Assembly: GCF_000189635.1 (NCBI RefSeq)
Contig: NW_002476535.1
Coordinates: 549,474 to 613,473 of the forward strand
Direction: 5' to 3'
DNA length: 64,000 nt
Origin: Tetrahymena thermophila SB210
Taxonomy: Eukaryota; Ciliophora; Oligohymenophorea; Hymenostomatida; Tetrahymenidae
The number at the start of each line of letters is the position of its first letter. The stretch's first letter is position 1. The notes under the pieces were generated by a model, which saw only the letters and a list, made by a program, of their open reading frames with translations, searched no databases and was not told the DNA's origin. Below, piece after piece: positions 40,136 through 51,773 of this stretch. The position numbers and the translations under genes were made by a program.

Positions 40136-42996
40136 ATGAGAACTTCTACTTGTGAAAACACTGAACCTCAAGGAACTTAGACAGGTCTTTATCAATCACA
40201 ATAGCAGCTAAGCGAAGTGTTTGCTTAGAATTTAGCTTTACCAGTCCTCTAGTAACTTTAATTAGCTTATGATAGCACCTCTTAACAGAGTTACTCATCT
40301 TAGTTTTAAGCTTCTACCGAAAATTATCTTAATTAATTTAATCTACTTCTTCTATCCAACTAAATCTCTCCTTTTTAAAATGACTTAATAATTAACTAGC
40401 TACAATAGCAGACTCTCTCTAATTTAAACTCATCAAACACTTAAAATAGAGAAACCTAAAGTGTTTAAAAATGCTAGCTGATTTAAAAACAAGAAAAAAC
40501 AAAAGATGTTGATGACTCTTTTTTAAGTAATTATGTAGAATAATAAGTCAAAAATTCTTTTTCACATAAACAAGATAATACTCAATTTTTTGCAAATAGC
40601 GATTAAAATGACACTTCTGTTGAGTAAAGTGAGTCGAATAAAGAAGTTGATCGCTTCACCTTAGACACAGGAAAGAAAGATAATACTTATTAAAACCTTA
40701 AAATCAATAATAATGACTCTTTTGTCAATTAAAAATAATAAGAAGAAGGGAATTAAGTAACCCGTCAACAATTACTTATAGGTTTGATGGGCTTAGAGTA
40801 GCAACTAAAAAAACTTTAGTAATAATCCTAGTAAAGAAATTCTGCTAATTGTGGTAGCTCTACTGCTTCCAATTAGCGCTACGAGGACGAAGAGAATCTG
40901 TCTCCTGTTTTTAATAAAGACAAAAATAAATTTTCCTTATTTGATGCTGACCCAACCCCTGTTAATCGCAAAAGATCTGGCAGAATAGATACTAAGCTAC
41001 CATTGACTCAATTATGTAGATAGCAATCTACTAATAATACCTAATCAGGTATCTGCTCAAGTTCTGACGTTTTGACTCCTTGTAAAAATGTTAATATTGT
41101 AAATTAAGGAGGTAGTATATTTGATAGCAGTGCAAATACAAAGATTATAAAGAATAATTTGTCTTCCTTTGGTAATAGCATGAGCTTATACAATTACTAA
41201 AGTCAGTTCACAGACATTAATGAGTTTTGTTTAGAAGACGATGAAGATAATCCTAAGATTGAAACATCAACTATGAGTGAAGCCAAGTCCAGAGATTTCA
41301 ACAAAATAAAAGAAATAGTTTATTTTATAGTTGATAATTTAGATAAAAATTAAGAAGAGCTTGCAGCAAAAAGAAGTTTTATACAATAAGATGAACATTT
41401 CTCAGACAACAAATCTGCATATTTGATCATATTTGATTAACTAGTAAAAAAATTTAAGCACCTTAAAAAAACAAAAGAAGAAAAAACAAAATTCTGTATG
41501 AGAAAGGCATTTAGATATCTCTTTGCCTAACTCAAAACAAATTGCAACTCTAAGATGAACCTTAAAGAAGCCAATGAAATTTGCATGAAGCACTATTTCT
41601 CTTAGCATGTTAATGATTCTCAATTTGTACTTCCCTTCAGGTAAATAAATAAAATTAAAAATTCTATTTAACTAAATGAGTTTTTAATACAAAAAGAAAT
41701 ATATTTCACTTAAAATTAGTTTTAAAAATTAAATTAATTTAGAATTTGAGTTCATTGAAATTTACAAATAAATTATAAGATTAAATTTATATTTTCAATA
41801 AGATTGATTAAAATTAATAATAAATCAATCTCTAATAAGAATATTTATATTTTCTACATTCATTTTTAATCAATCAAGATAGATGATAAGAAAATTTAAT
41901 AAATAAAATATATTTAGTTGAAATTTTATTTCAACAATGAATAATAAAACATAAATGTATTAATTTTTAATTATTATAAATTAGACGCAATTCTTCAATT
42001 AAGACTATGAATGCTGCTTTCTTAAAAAAAGTCTTTTCTTCTACAAAGTTTGTTTAAGATTATAGAAATTTTTTGAGTAAGTTTTATTAATTATTATGAA
42101 ATTTATCATGTAATTAATATAAATTAAAATAGATTATTTTGACAGACTTGCCTTAGATGATAATTCTAAAAAGGTAGATTAGCTGGCTTACTACATACTT
42201 CCTATGCTTGAAGATAATAAATTTGATGTAAAATTTAAATAAATTTTTTCAAACTAAAATGAAAATATTTTTTTAATAAAGAAAATAGATGGCCTTAGAA
42301 GACTACCTTGGACAATGAATCTTCTTGACTCAACCAGAAACTTAGCATTTCAATTATTAGAATTTGAAGAAAACTCTGGAACAAACAACTGCTCAGTTTT
42401 TTCATAGAATTAATAGAATGAATTCATAATCGAAAATACATAATCATTGAACAATAATCCAGTATTTTTAAATAACATATGCTGCTAAAATGAAGATTAT
42501 TTATCCAATGTTGATACTCTTTCAATTTAAACACAGAATAGAAAGGTAAATACAAAGCATAAATAAATATATTTAATTTTTGATTAATTTTTATATTAAG
42601 AAATTTTAATGATTTTTAATCAAATAAAATTTATCAATAAATAATAAATTTAAATAATTTCTATAATTAACAAAATAGATAAGTGAGTCTTGCATCAACA
42701 TGGAACTTTTATCTAGAAAATAAAGCATGTGCTCCAGCGACTCATAGCAAAACAGTTTGAATAATAATGATATAGAGTTCAAATAAGATGGCTGCTTTTC
42801 AGATCAACACATGGTTTACCTCAAATAGATAAATACAGCTCTTCAACAATTTTAATAGAATTGGAAAATATAGTAGAACCTTATGTAAAAATAAATGAAC
42901 AAATAAATTAAAAGAGAAGTTATCATTTTAAGTCCTCCTTTGTATGACTTAAATGAAAATCCATATAAAAAGTAATAAATAAGTTATACAAACTGA
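40136..42996 (+). CDS. Gln-rich protein with a structured C-terminal region, unknown function
   Basis: The five-exon model is 40136-41640, 41985-42076, 42133-42227, 42282-42545, 42679-42996; phases agree, 757 residues. The first ~380 residues are low-complexity, dominated by Gln, Asn and Ser, mostly written with TAA/TAG. Then comes a compact basic/aromatic region of about 230 residues: MRKAFRYLFAQLK, NSSIKTMNAAFLKKVF, FVQDYRNFL, LAYYILPMLED and GLRRLPWTMNLL. That part spans the introns, while the Q-rich part is one exon, suggesting a folded domain behind a disordered tail. I do not recognise the domain. No membrane segment or signal peptide. Regulation and partner unknown. Confidence 0.8.
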
Positions 42997-43809
42997 CAAC
43001 TATTGAATAAATTCCAAACACTTATGCAACTCATCAAAAACGTTTTTAATAGCTAATATTGAAGCTCCAAATACTAAATTATAATTTATTAACAAAATAG
43101 TAACAACTCTTCAAATTCTATTAATATTTAGGATTACTATATTTAAAAAAAATCTTCTAATATCGAAATACTTACTTACTACTTCAATCTTCTAATCAAT
43201 TTTCATAGTAAAAATCTGTGATACTTTTATATACTTTATATAATAACAAATACTATTTATTACTGTTAATTTAAAGATATTTTCATGTTGAGAATTGTCA
43301 TAATCAAATAATGCTATTTATTTTCAAATTATATTATTTATTTTGAAACATTCATTTTTAATTTGAGATCTATTGTTTAACATGATATTAAGTTTTTATA
43401 AAAAAGATTATAAATTAAATTTAAAATACAAAAAAGGACTTCAGGTATATTTTATTTATTTGTTTCTTGGTCAAATTATATAATAATTTTTATTTTAAAA
43501 CAAAGACATAGTTTTTAACAATGGAGAATCTGTTCATAAATATCACAAGAGAGTTATTTTAAAAGAATACTTTTAATTAAATATAATAAAATTAGTTGAT
43601 TCATTTTTCTATGTTATAGATTATTAGATTCTAAAAGAAATAAGTATATAGAAGAGAGCTGTTGAATATTATGGATTTTAATAAAATTATTAGTGGCTTT
43701 TTAAGTTTCTTTCAATTTGCTTAGTTTAAAGAATTTAAAAATTAATCAATTTAAAATATTAAAAATTAAACTTTTAGATTCCTTCAATAATTAATTTAGT
43801 GAAAATAAT
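42997..43809. other. intergenic, 0.8 kb
   Basis: Spacer upstream of the zinc-finger/LRR gene. A 93-codon frame at 43521-43802 is within chance length for a one-stop code and has no recognisable content. Confidence 0.5.
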
Positions 43810-46140
43810 ATGTCAGCAAAAGAAATTTAAAATAGTGTTTTATAATGTCCAGTTGAAAAATGTGGGAGGAAATTTGAAGATAAAGAAAAAATGATGACAC
43901 ATATATAAAGAAGGCATCCTGAGCTAGAAGCTGCAAAGAAAGAAATCACACATGAACAAGAATAGAATTCTAATTAAGTGTAAAATATAAATCCTATGAG
44001 AAAAAGAAGTTTAAGCAAAGATATTTAAAGCTAAGTTTAATAGCAGCAATAAGTATTAATTAAAAAAGAAAATAATGTTTCATAATCTAAAGATAGGAAT
44101 GAGTCATTATCTTTGTAATCTTCGAATACTCCCCAAATTCCAATTGAAAGAGCTTAAAGTAAAGATGTTTTATTATCTAAAATGTAATAAAGGCCTCCAA
44201 CACCAAAATAAGGTTTGTAAATTAACAAATCTATATCTACTTAATCCGAAAGTTTGAGAAAATCATAAGACCTTTTTAGAAAAACTTAAGAAAATAACTA
44301 ATTAATAGAAAAAACTGCTTTATCTTCATCTAAAGAACCTGCTTCAAGAACTTTATCAGCTTCTTCTAGTTCAAAATAAATTTAATAACCTATTGCATTT
44401 AAGCAATCAAAGTTGAAAACCAGTGGTTCTAACACCAAAAATGAGTCTTCACCAGTAAACAATAAAGATAAGTAAGGGGTATAAAATGAAAGTAAATAAA
44501 AATAGCAATCGAATGTAGATTAAGAATTAATTAAATCAATTTTAATGACTATTAGTAGGGCAGAAAATAAAGAATAATCTAAAAATTTAATTACTGAGTC
44601 TTCTTTACCAAAAGAGGAAGTCTAATCCGAAGATGAAGAAGTTGATAAATAATCATAGTAAAGTAGCTCTAAAGCTGCAAGCAGACCTTCAACAGCTAAT
44701 AACTAAGCAAATTAAAGCGAGTTATCTAAAAAAAGCTAGCAGAGTGACTCAAATCTGATAAATAATAGTGGAAGTTAATTGAGTCTGAATGATGTTAAAA
44801 AATAAAGATAAGTTACAATTTAAGAAATCCTTAACTGCAAAAAGAAAATAAGCTGTGAATATTTGCTTGAGCATTCGCCAAATTAAACAAATGATATAGC
44901 CTTTATTGAAACCCTTGTTTTAAAAGAAGAGGACCTTATTGTATTTGAAGATGGTTTGACAGATGCAAAATTTGATTTGATGGTTAGTCTTCAGTATCTT
45001 TCTCTTTCCCATAATCAATTAATAAATATCGTTTCTTTAAGTAAATTTTCTGCTTCTCTGCTTGAGTTAAACATTAACTTTAACTAGATTTAAGATATAA
45101 ATCCTCTTTATGAATGTTTCTAATTATAAAAATTATGGGCAAGCCATAATTTAATATCGAGTATTACTTGCCTTAAATAGTTAAAAAACCTATAAATCTT
45201 ATCATTATATAATAATTAAATTACTTCATTCTCTGATACTTTGAGAGAATTACATAATTTAGAAGAGCTGGATTTAGCTGATAATCCTTGCAGTAAAGAT
45301 TAATTCTATAAATAAGAAGTTTTGAGCTCGATAAAATCAAACAAATTTTCTAAATTGGATTCTGCAGCTATAACAAGCTAAGAAATATAGGCTTCAAAAA
45401 CATATTCTAACAATAAAAATAATAATAACTAAAAAAATAATACATAAGTTAGACCAGGTTCAGCTCCTTTGAAGGTGAATCCTAGAACAGGTCTATCAGC
45501 TTCTATGATAGTAAATAATCAGATAAAAGAAAAACATTAAATTTAGTAATAAGAGTCTCTAAAAGAAAAGCTAAGAGAAAACAATCACAAAGACAAAGAA
45601 AAAATCACCATAAGCAATGAAGAATATTAAAAGACTTAAAAAATAAAAGAATTAGAAAAGCAATTAAGTGAAATATAGAATAGATCAATAGAATTAAGAG
45701 ATTAAATTAGATAAACAAAAAAGATAAATAAGTCAATTGTTAATGAGATAGAAGAAAAGGAGAAAGAAAATATCCTTTTAAGAGAATAAAGTGGTTAAAT
45801 TGAACAAATAAAATAAACTAACAAAACACTTCTTAGAAAAATTAGTGCATATGAATCTACAATTATTTTACATTCAGAAACCCCAGAAGAGCTCAAAAAG
45901 TATTTGTAAACACTTTCAAGCCAAGTAAAAGAGTTAGAAGAAAAAAATCAGCAGCTTAATCAAGACAATTAGTAATTAGAGGAAGAATTTATGAATTAAG
46001 AAGAGTTAGATGACCAAGAGGATGATTCATATGATAGCGATTATAATCCAGAAAAAATAAATGAGCTACTAAGAAGATCTACAGCAGCATTTTCACAAAT
46101 AAAATAAGATCTAAAAATGCTAAATTAAATTAAAAAATGA
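43810..46140 (+). CDS. C2H2 zinc finger + leucine-rich repeat + coiled-coil protein
   Basis: One uninterrupted frame of 776 residues (TGA 46138-46140). A C2H2 finger opens the protein: C13-x4-C18-x12-H31-x4-H36, with the core Phe in GRKFED. A disordered Ser/Gln/Lys-rich linker follows to about residue 370. Residues about 390-500 hold four to five LRRs of the SDS22 type (LQYLSLSHNQLINI, LLELNINFNQIQDI, LQKLWASHNLISSI, LQILSLYNNQITSF, LEELDLADNPC) with the typical cap after the last. The C-terminal ~170 residues are coiled-coil (LEKQLSEIQNRSIELRDQI) and end with an acidic patch. SDS22-type LRR plus coiled-coil is typical of ciliary and centrosomal scaffolds, so such a role is plausible, but no named family is assigned. 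Lack of introns is unusual beside its neighbours. Confidence 0.87.
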
Positions 46141-46635
46141 GTTATTTAATAAATATATTTCAGAAAAAATTTTAATTTATTTTATAAAATAATTAATTAA
46201 TTAACAAGATTAGCACACAAATATAATTAATTATTTTTTAATCAATATTTGCAAAATAAAAAGCTTAATAACTTTCAACAAAAAAATTAACATATTTTCA
46301 CATTTTAAATCTTTTTACCTTACATTTAATATATAAAATTAATTATTTAAATTATTTAAAATAATTTCAAATTCATCAAGTTTTATTTATTTTTTATATT
46401 TTCAAACAAATTAATTAAAATTTTTGATTGAAATTTATTAAAATTTTTAATAAAAAAATAAATAATTGTTTAATTTTACCAATAAATTTAGAAATTGAGG
46501 TAAATCTCAAGAGAAAAAATACAAATAAAAGCAAGAAAACTTTTAAAATGCTATTTCATACAATTATAAATATAGTTATTATATATATGTAACAAGTAAA
46601 ATAAATATTATAAACATCAATCAATTTAATTCAAA
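46141..46635. other. intergenic between convergent genes, 0.5 kb
   Basis: Convergent 3' ends of the zinc-finger/LRR gene (+) and the long coiled-coil gene (-). AT-rich, nothing else seen. Confidence 0.5.
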
Positions 46636-49600
46636 TCAAATCATTTCCTCATTTTATAAGTCAAATGATTATTCTTTTTAATTATTATCTCCAAGATTTT
46701 CTCTTCCTTAGTTTATGTAGTGTAGTCTTTAATTTTCAGTTGATAGTAAAACAATCTATTTATTTATTTGTAAAATTAAAAATAAATTTAAATTAAATTA
46801 TAAATAAAAATTACTTTATTTTCTTATTCTTTAATTAGGCTTTATAAATAATTTGTATTATCATTTGCCTAGTTTAAATCTTATTACAATACATTAATTT
46901 GTTGGCAATACTATTGTTATTAGTATTCTATTTTTTAATAAATTTCTTTTAATTCTGATTCTAGTTTTTCACTACAGTTTTTTTCAACTTCCATTTTGTA
47001 AGCTGTAAATTCTTCCTAAAATTGACCTTCTCTCTGTTGTAATGTCATATTATCTTCCCATAACTTTTCATTTTGATCTTTAATTTTTTCAAGTTCAGCA
47101 GTTATCAAAACTATATTTATCAAACACTCCTGGTACTTAGAGAATAGTTTGTTGAATTCTTTTTACAAAATTTCATATTTTTCATTAAAATCTTTTTTAA
47201 AGTCGATTTCAAATTGTTCCTATTATAAAAAATAAATTTGATTAGATTGAAGTTTATTTTGAATATTTATTATTACCATTTCTACTCTTTTTTGCTCTTC
47301 GAATTTCTAACTTAACTAAATTTACATTTCTAAAGACTATCTTTGACATTCTTGATAGTCATTCATTAATTTTTAATTTTATAATTGCAAAATTTCAATT
47401 TTATGCTACAAGGTAAGTTCTGCTTGTTTCAATTGAGAAATTTAGTTCGACTTTCCTCTGATATTGTTTAATTCTGTTTCTAAATCTCTGATTCTATTTT
47501 CTCTATCTTCCACAATACTTAGAAGCTTGTTACTCTCTTATGTAATTATAGTTACCTTGTAAAAAATAATAATTTATTTAGCTATATCTTTAAAATAAAA
47601 ATGTAAAAATTACTCTCTTTTCGTATTCTTCAACATTACTTTCTAAGTTTCTGGTTTATTCTAAAGCATACTTTAGTTCTTATTATTTTCTATTTATTTC
47701 TTGATTGTATTGCTATTATTAAGCTTCTAATTTTTCTTAAATTTATTTTCTTTCAGAATCTACTTTTTGTTACTTTTCTCTCTCTGCAGTTTGCTTATAT
47801 ACTGTAAATTCTTACTCAAATTTAATTTCCATTTCATTTTAGTTTGTTAACAAATCAGATATATCTTGCTACAATTTATTATTTAACTCATTCATTCTTT
47901 CAAGTTCAGCAGTTTTAAGTACAACATCAACTAAAGTATTTTAGTATTTATCTTCAAGATCTGTAAATGTATCATTTAATGCTGATAACTACTATTCAAA
48001 TTATCCCTTCAATCTTCTTTCGAGTTGTTCCTATATAAGTTTAAGAAATAAATATAATTTAAAAATAGATATTAATTAAACTGTAAACATACTAATTCAC
48101 TTTGTCTTTGGAACTCATGTTATCTGTGAAGTTCTTCTTAATCAATGAAAAATTGGTTTTAAATTTCTTGAATTTATCTATTAAGTTGGTCTATTTAGCT
48201 GTTAAGTTTTTCTATATGTTAGACATACTCTTCTATAGCACATTACTATTAAACTTAAATCTACTTTAAACTTTCATTTTCTTTTATCTTCATTTCAAGT
48301 TATATAGCTTTTTCTCTTAAGTTATTGATTTCAACTTCTTATTAACTTAATTTTTTATCTTTTTCTTAAATAATAAAAGCAAGTCTATTGTTTTCAGTTG
48401 AAAGCATTACAATCTAATTTTTTAAATTTTAATGTTTATTATTGAATAAAATATTTTTTTTACTTTATTTTCAAGTTCTTGAATATTATCCTGCAACTCT
48501 TTTCTTTATAATAAGGCAGCATTTAATTCGTTTTGTTAAGTATTATCTGTTTCTCTTAAGTGGTTAATTTCAACTTCTTGTTAACTAATTTTTTTATCTT
48601 TTTCTTAAATCATAAAAACGAGTCTGTTATTTTCAGTCGATAGCATTACAATCTAATTTTTAAAATTGAAATATTTTGTAAAAAAAAATTTTTTATTTTT
48701 ATTCTTTTTACTTTATTTTCAAGTTCTTGTATATTATCCTGCAACTCCTTTCTTTATAATAAGGCAGCATTTAATTCACTTTGTTGTGTATTATCTGTTT
48801 CTCTTAAGTGGTTGATTTCGACTTCTAATTAACTCATTTTTTTATCTTTTTCTTATATCATAAAAACGAGTCTGTTATTTTCAGTCGAAAGCATTACAAT
48901 CTAATTTTTAAAATTGAAATATTTAGAATTTAATAAAATATTTGATTTTTATTCTTTTTACTTTATTTTCAAGTTCATCTTTGTTGTCATGCAACTCTTT
49001 TATTTATTCTAAGGCTGCATTTAACTCATTTTAATATCTATTTATTTCATTTTATTGATTATGTAGTTCAGTTTATTATTTATTCAGCTCGTTGTTGTAT
49101 TATTGCTATTAAAATTCTATTTTTTCATAGATTTCTTTTAATTCAATTTCAAGCTTTTCTCTATTTGCTCTTTCTATTTCAACTTTGTATAAAGTAAATT
49201 CTTCCTAGAATTCAATCTTTATTTATTCCTCTTTTTATTAAAGAACACAATTATCTTCCCAGAGTTTTTCATTTTGATCTTTAATTCTCTCAAATTCAGT
49301 CGATTGTAACACATAAGCAACTAAACTTTCTTCATACTTCAAAGACATATCTTGAAGTTTATAATTTAACTGCCCATATTATTCTGAAAAGTCTCTTCTC
49401 AATTCTCTTTCAAATTATTCCTTATAATTTTATAAATTTTTTAAATTTAATCTTTTTTAATATATTGAAAATAAAATTTTACAAGCTCAATTTATTTTTA
49501 TCTTTCAAATTATCTTTGCATCTCCTCTTAAAGGACTACCAATTAATTTTTAGAGTCTTATAAATCACTATTCAGCTTTTGTATTTAAATGATGTATGTT

Positions 49601-51773
49601 TCCATTTTATTTTGCTACAATAGCTCAGTTTGCTTTAATTCTTCTATTTCTTTTGTTTTTGTTTCACAAAGTTGACGAAGTCTATCAGTCTCGGCTGTTA
49701 TTATTTACAAATTATTCTCTAATTCTCTGTTATTTTAGAATTAATTAGAGATTTAGGTCTCAAACTATTTTCTCTCACTGTTGAATTTGATGGTTAATTC
49801 TTAAACCTCTCTGGTAATATGAGATTACCTCATCATCTCATAATGAGATTTCATTTCTGAAACTCTTTATTCTCCTTCTTTTTCTAAAACACGGATTCTC
49901 TCATGAAGAGTTTCAATCTCTCTTTATCTGCTGTTGTTAATGCATTATAGATTTTCGATTTCTCTATTCAAGGCTAATTCAGCACTTTAAGACTTGTCTC
50001 TTTCCATTTATGCATCATTTATTCTTTCTTATAGTCTCTAAATTTCCATCTGAGCAAATTTTTTTTCATTTTCTAATTCAATAATGCGGTGGTTTTATTT
50101 TGTATTTATTAATTCAAAGTTAGCCCTCTCTTAATCCAAGACGTCTTTGTGAGTGTGCTTTGATCTTTTTACAGTTTCTTCATTCTCAGCAACTTAGCCC
50201 TCAAGCTGACAAATTACTTAATTTAAACGAGAAATTTCTTAAGTCATTTAACCAATCTTATCTTCATGCTTATTCTTATAATCGTTCATTAAATTTTACT
50301 TTTCTATGATTAAAATATTTTTTGATTCATTTAAATGAGTGATTTCAGTGGTTAGTTATACAATTTTTTCTTCGAAGTGTGTTGTCCTTTGCTAAATAAG
50401 AGCATTTAATCTCTCTATTTCTACAGTCAGGTTAGTCACTCTTTCTTCATATTGGTTTTACCTTGATTAAAGCATCATGTTTAATCTATCTATTTCAGTA
50501 CTAAAACCAGCAACTTTTTCTTCTAACTTGCTATTTATTTCATTGAGTCTTTAACTCTCTTCAGCCAGTTTATGTACATCCTAAATGATTGTAAGCTTTT
50601 CCTACTCTAAGATATAAACTCTTTCTTCGTATTTTTGAAGTTCTTATGATGAAGCTTCTTATACTTGCTTTTGGTTACTCTAGATAATCATCTAAAGTCT
50701 ATTAATTTCTTGAGTAAAGATAGCACATTTCTCTTCTAATTTTAAGTTTACTTGGTTTTTTTCATTCTGCATCAATTTTAATCTTTCTATTTCCTGAGTA
50801 AACATTGCTGTCTTTTCTTCAAGCTTAGAAATCATAGAGTTTTTTTCGTTAATTATTTATTAAAGTCTTTCTAGCTCAGTTGTTAAAAGAGCAACTCTTT
50901 CCTCAAATCTATTTGTTTCATTTTCGTTCTTTTTAGCAGAAAGATCCTAAAGACTATTTATTTGTTATTCTTACTTCAAAATAGTTTCTTTGAATATCTA
51001 AATTTCTTAGTCATAGGATCTTTTAATTTCAGATCTTTATTGCTCAATGAATTGATTCATTTAACTCTCTTTATTTTTAATTTCTACTTAAGCCTAATTT
51101 TAATTATATAAAAATATATATTTGAATTCAAATAAATTACATTGCAACTGAAATGTTTTATATTTCAAAAATCTAATTTTTTTTCATTGATTTGAATTTA
51201 ATTTGTTAATTATTTAAACAGTTTGCAAACCAAAAAAAAAAAGCATGATTCAAAATAGTATTATTATAGTAATTGTTTAAAATACTGAAATCATTTTACC
51301 TTTTGTAGAGCTTCATACATCTGCTTAGAAGTCTCTCTTTCTTAGTTGAGTTGATTTCTTAGTTCTTTATTAGAAGCCATTAATTCTTCATATTGATGAG
51401 CTAGTACTCCTTAATTAGGAGCATTGAATATAATTCCTCTTTAAGAATTTTCTGAAAGGATAGTGCTATTATTGCATGATGTGTGTCTTTAATGATTCAA
51501 GGTTCCGCTTTAAAGTAAAGGATTTGCTAAGTTACCAGAAGATTATTGAGTTTATAAAAATGGTACCTTATGCTGAATTGGTTAATTCTAATTTTAATAA
51601 ATTTAAGAAGAACCAGTATTAAGACTGCTATTAAAGCTTAAAGTACGAGATGTCCTGGTTATAGTAGTTACTGTATTTGTTTAGATATTGTTATTAGCTT
51701 ATATTTGCTTTTACTCATGCATCTAAGCATTTGAATGAAGATTCGCAATTGAAACTTGGGGCTTTGGAATCAT
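46636..51773 (-). CDS. long coiled-coil protein built from duplicated exon modules
   Basis: The ten-exon model is 51300-51773, 49483-51093, 48962-49420, 48712-48900, 48464-48652, 48093-48413, 47614-48030, 47277-47555, 46815-47219, 46636-46755. Every exon is a multiple of three, so all nine introns are phase 0; total 1487 residues. The first ~150 residues are polar and disordered; nearly all the rest is predicted coiled-coil. Exon 2 has 28-residue repeats with core TTELERL, TQEIERL, TQEINRL and STEIDRL. Exons 4, 5 and the start of exons 6 and 10 begin with the same motif (IVMLSTENNRL or IVLLSTENQRL). Exons 3, 7 and 9 are a second related set (start EQFERE, EQLERR, EQFEID; inner KLWEDN). The start is the first ATG of the open frame; a second in-frame ATG lies 54 nt on. 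A structural cytoskeletal or basal-body protein is likely, by architecture only. Confidence 0.88.
48414..48961 (-). repeat. tandem intron+exon duplication inside the coiled-coil gene
   Basis: Exons 4 (48712-48900) and 5 (48464-48652) are both 189 nt and differ at about 13 positions by my hand alignment. The introns before them (48901-48961 and 48653-48711) share their donor end (GTAAAAAGAATAAAAAT is common to the introns starting at 48961 and 48711) and their last ~20 bases. The first ~100 nt of exon 6 (up to 48413) is a third, more diverged copy. Confidence 0.9.

Noticed and set aside
43521-43802. 93-codon frame before the zinc-finger/LRR gene
   Set aside because: Within chance length, low-complexity, no splice link to the downstream gene that keeps phase with a benefit. 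Not called.
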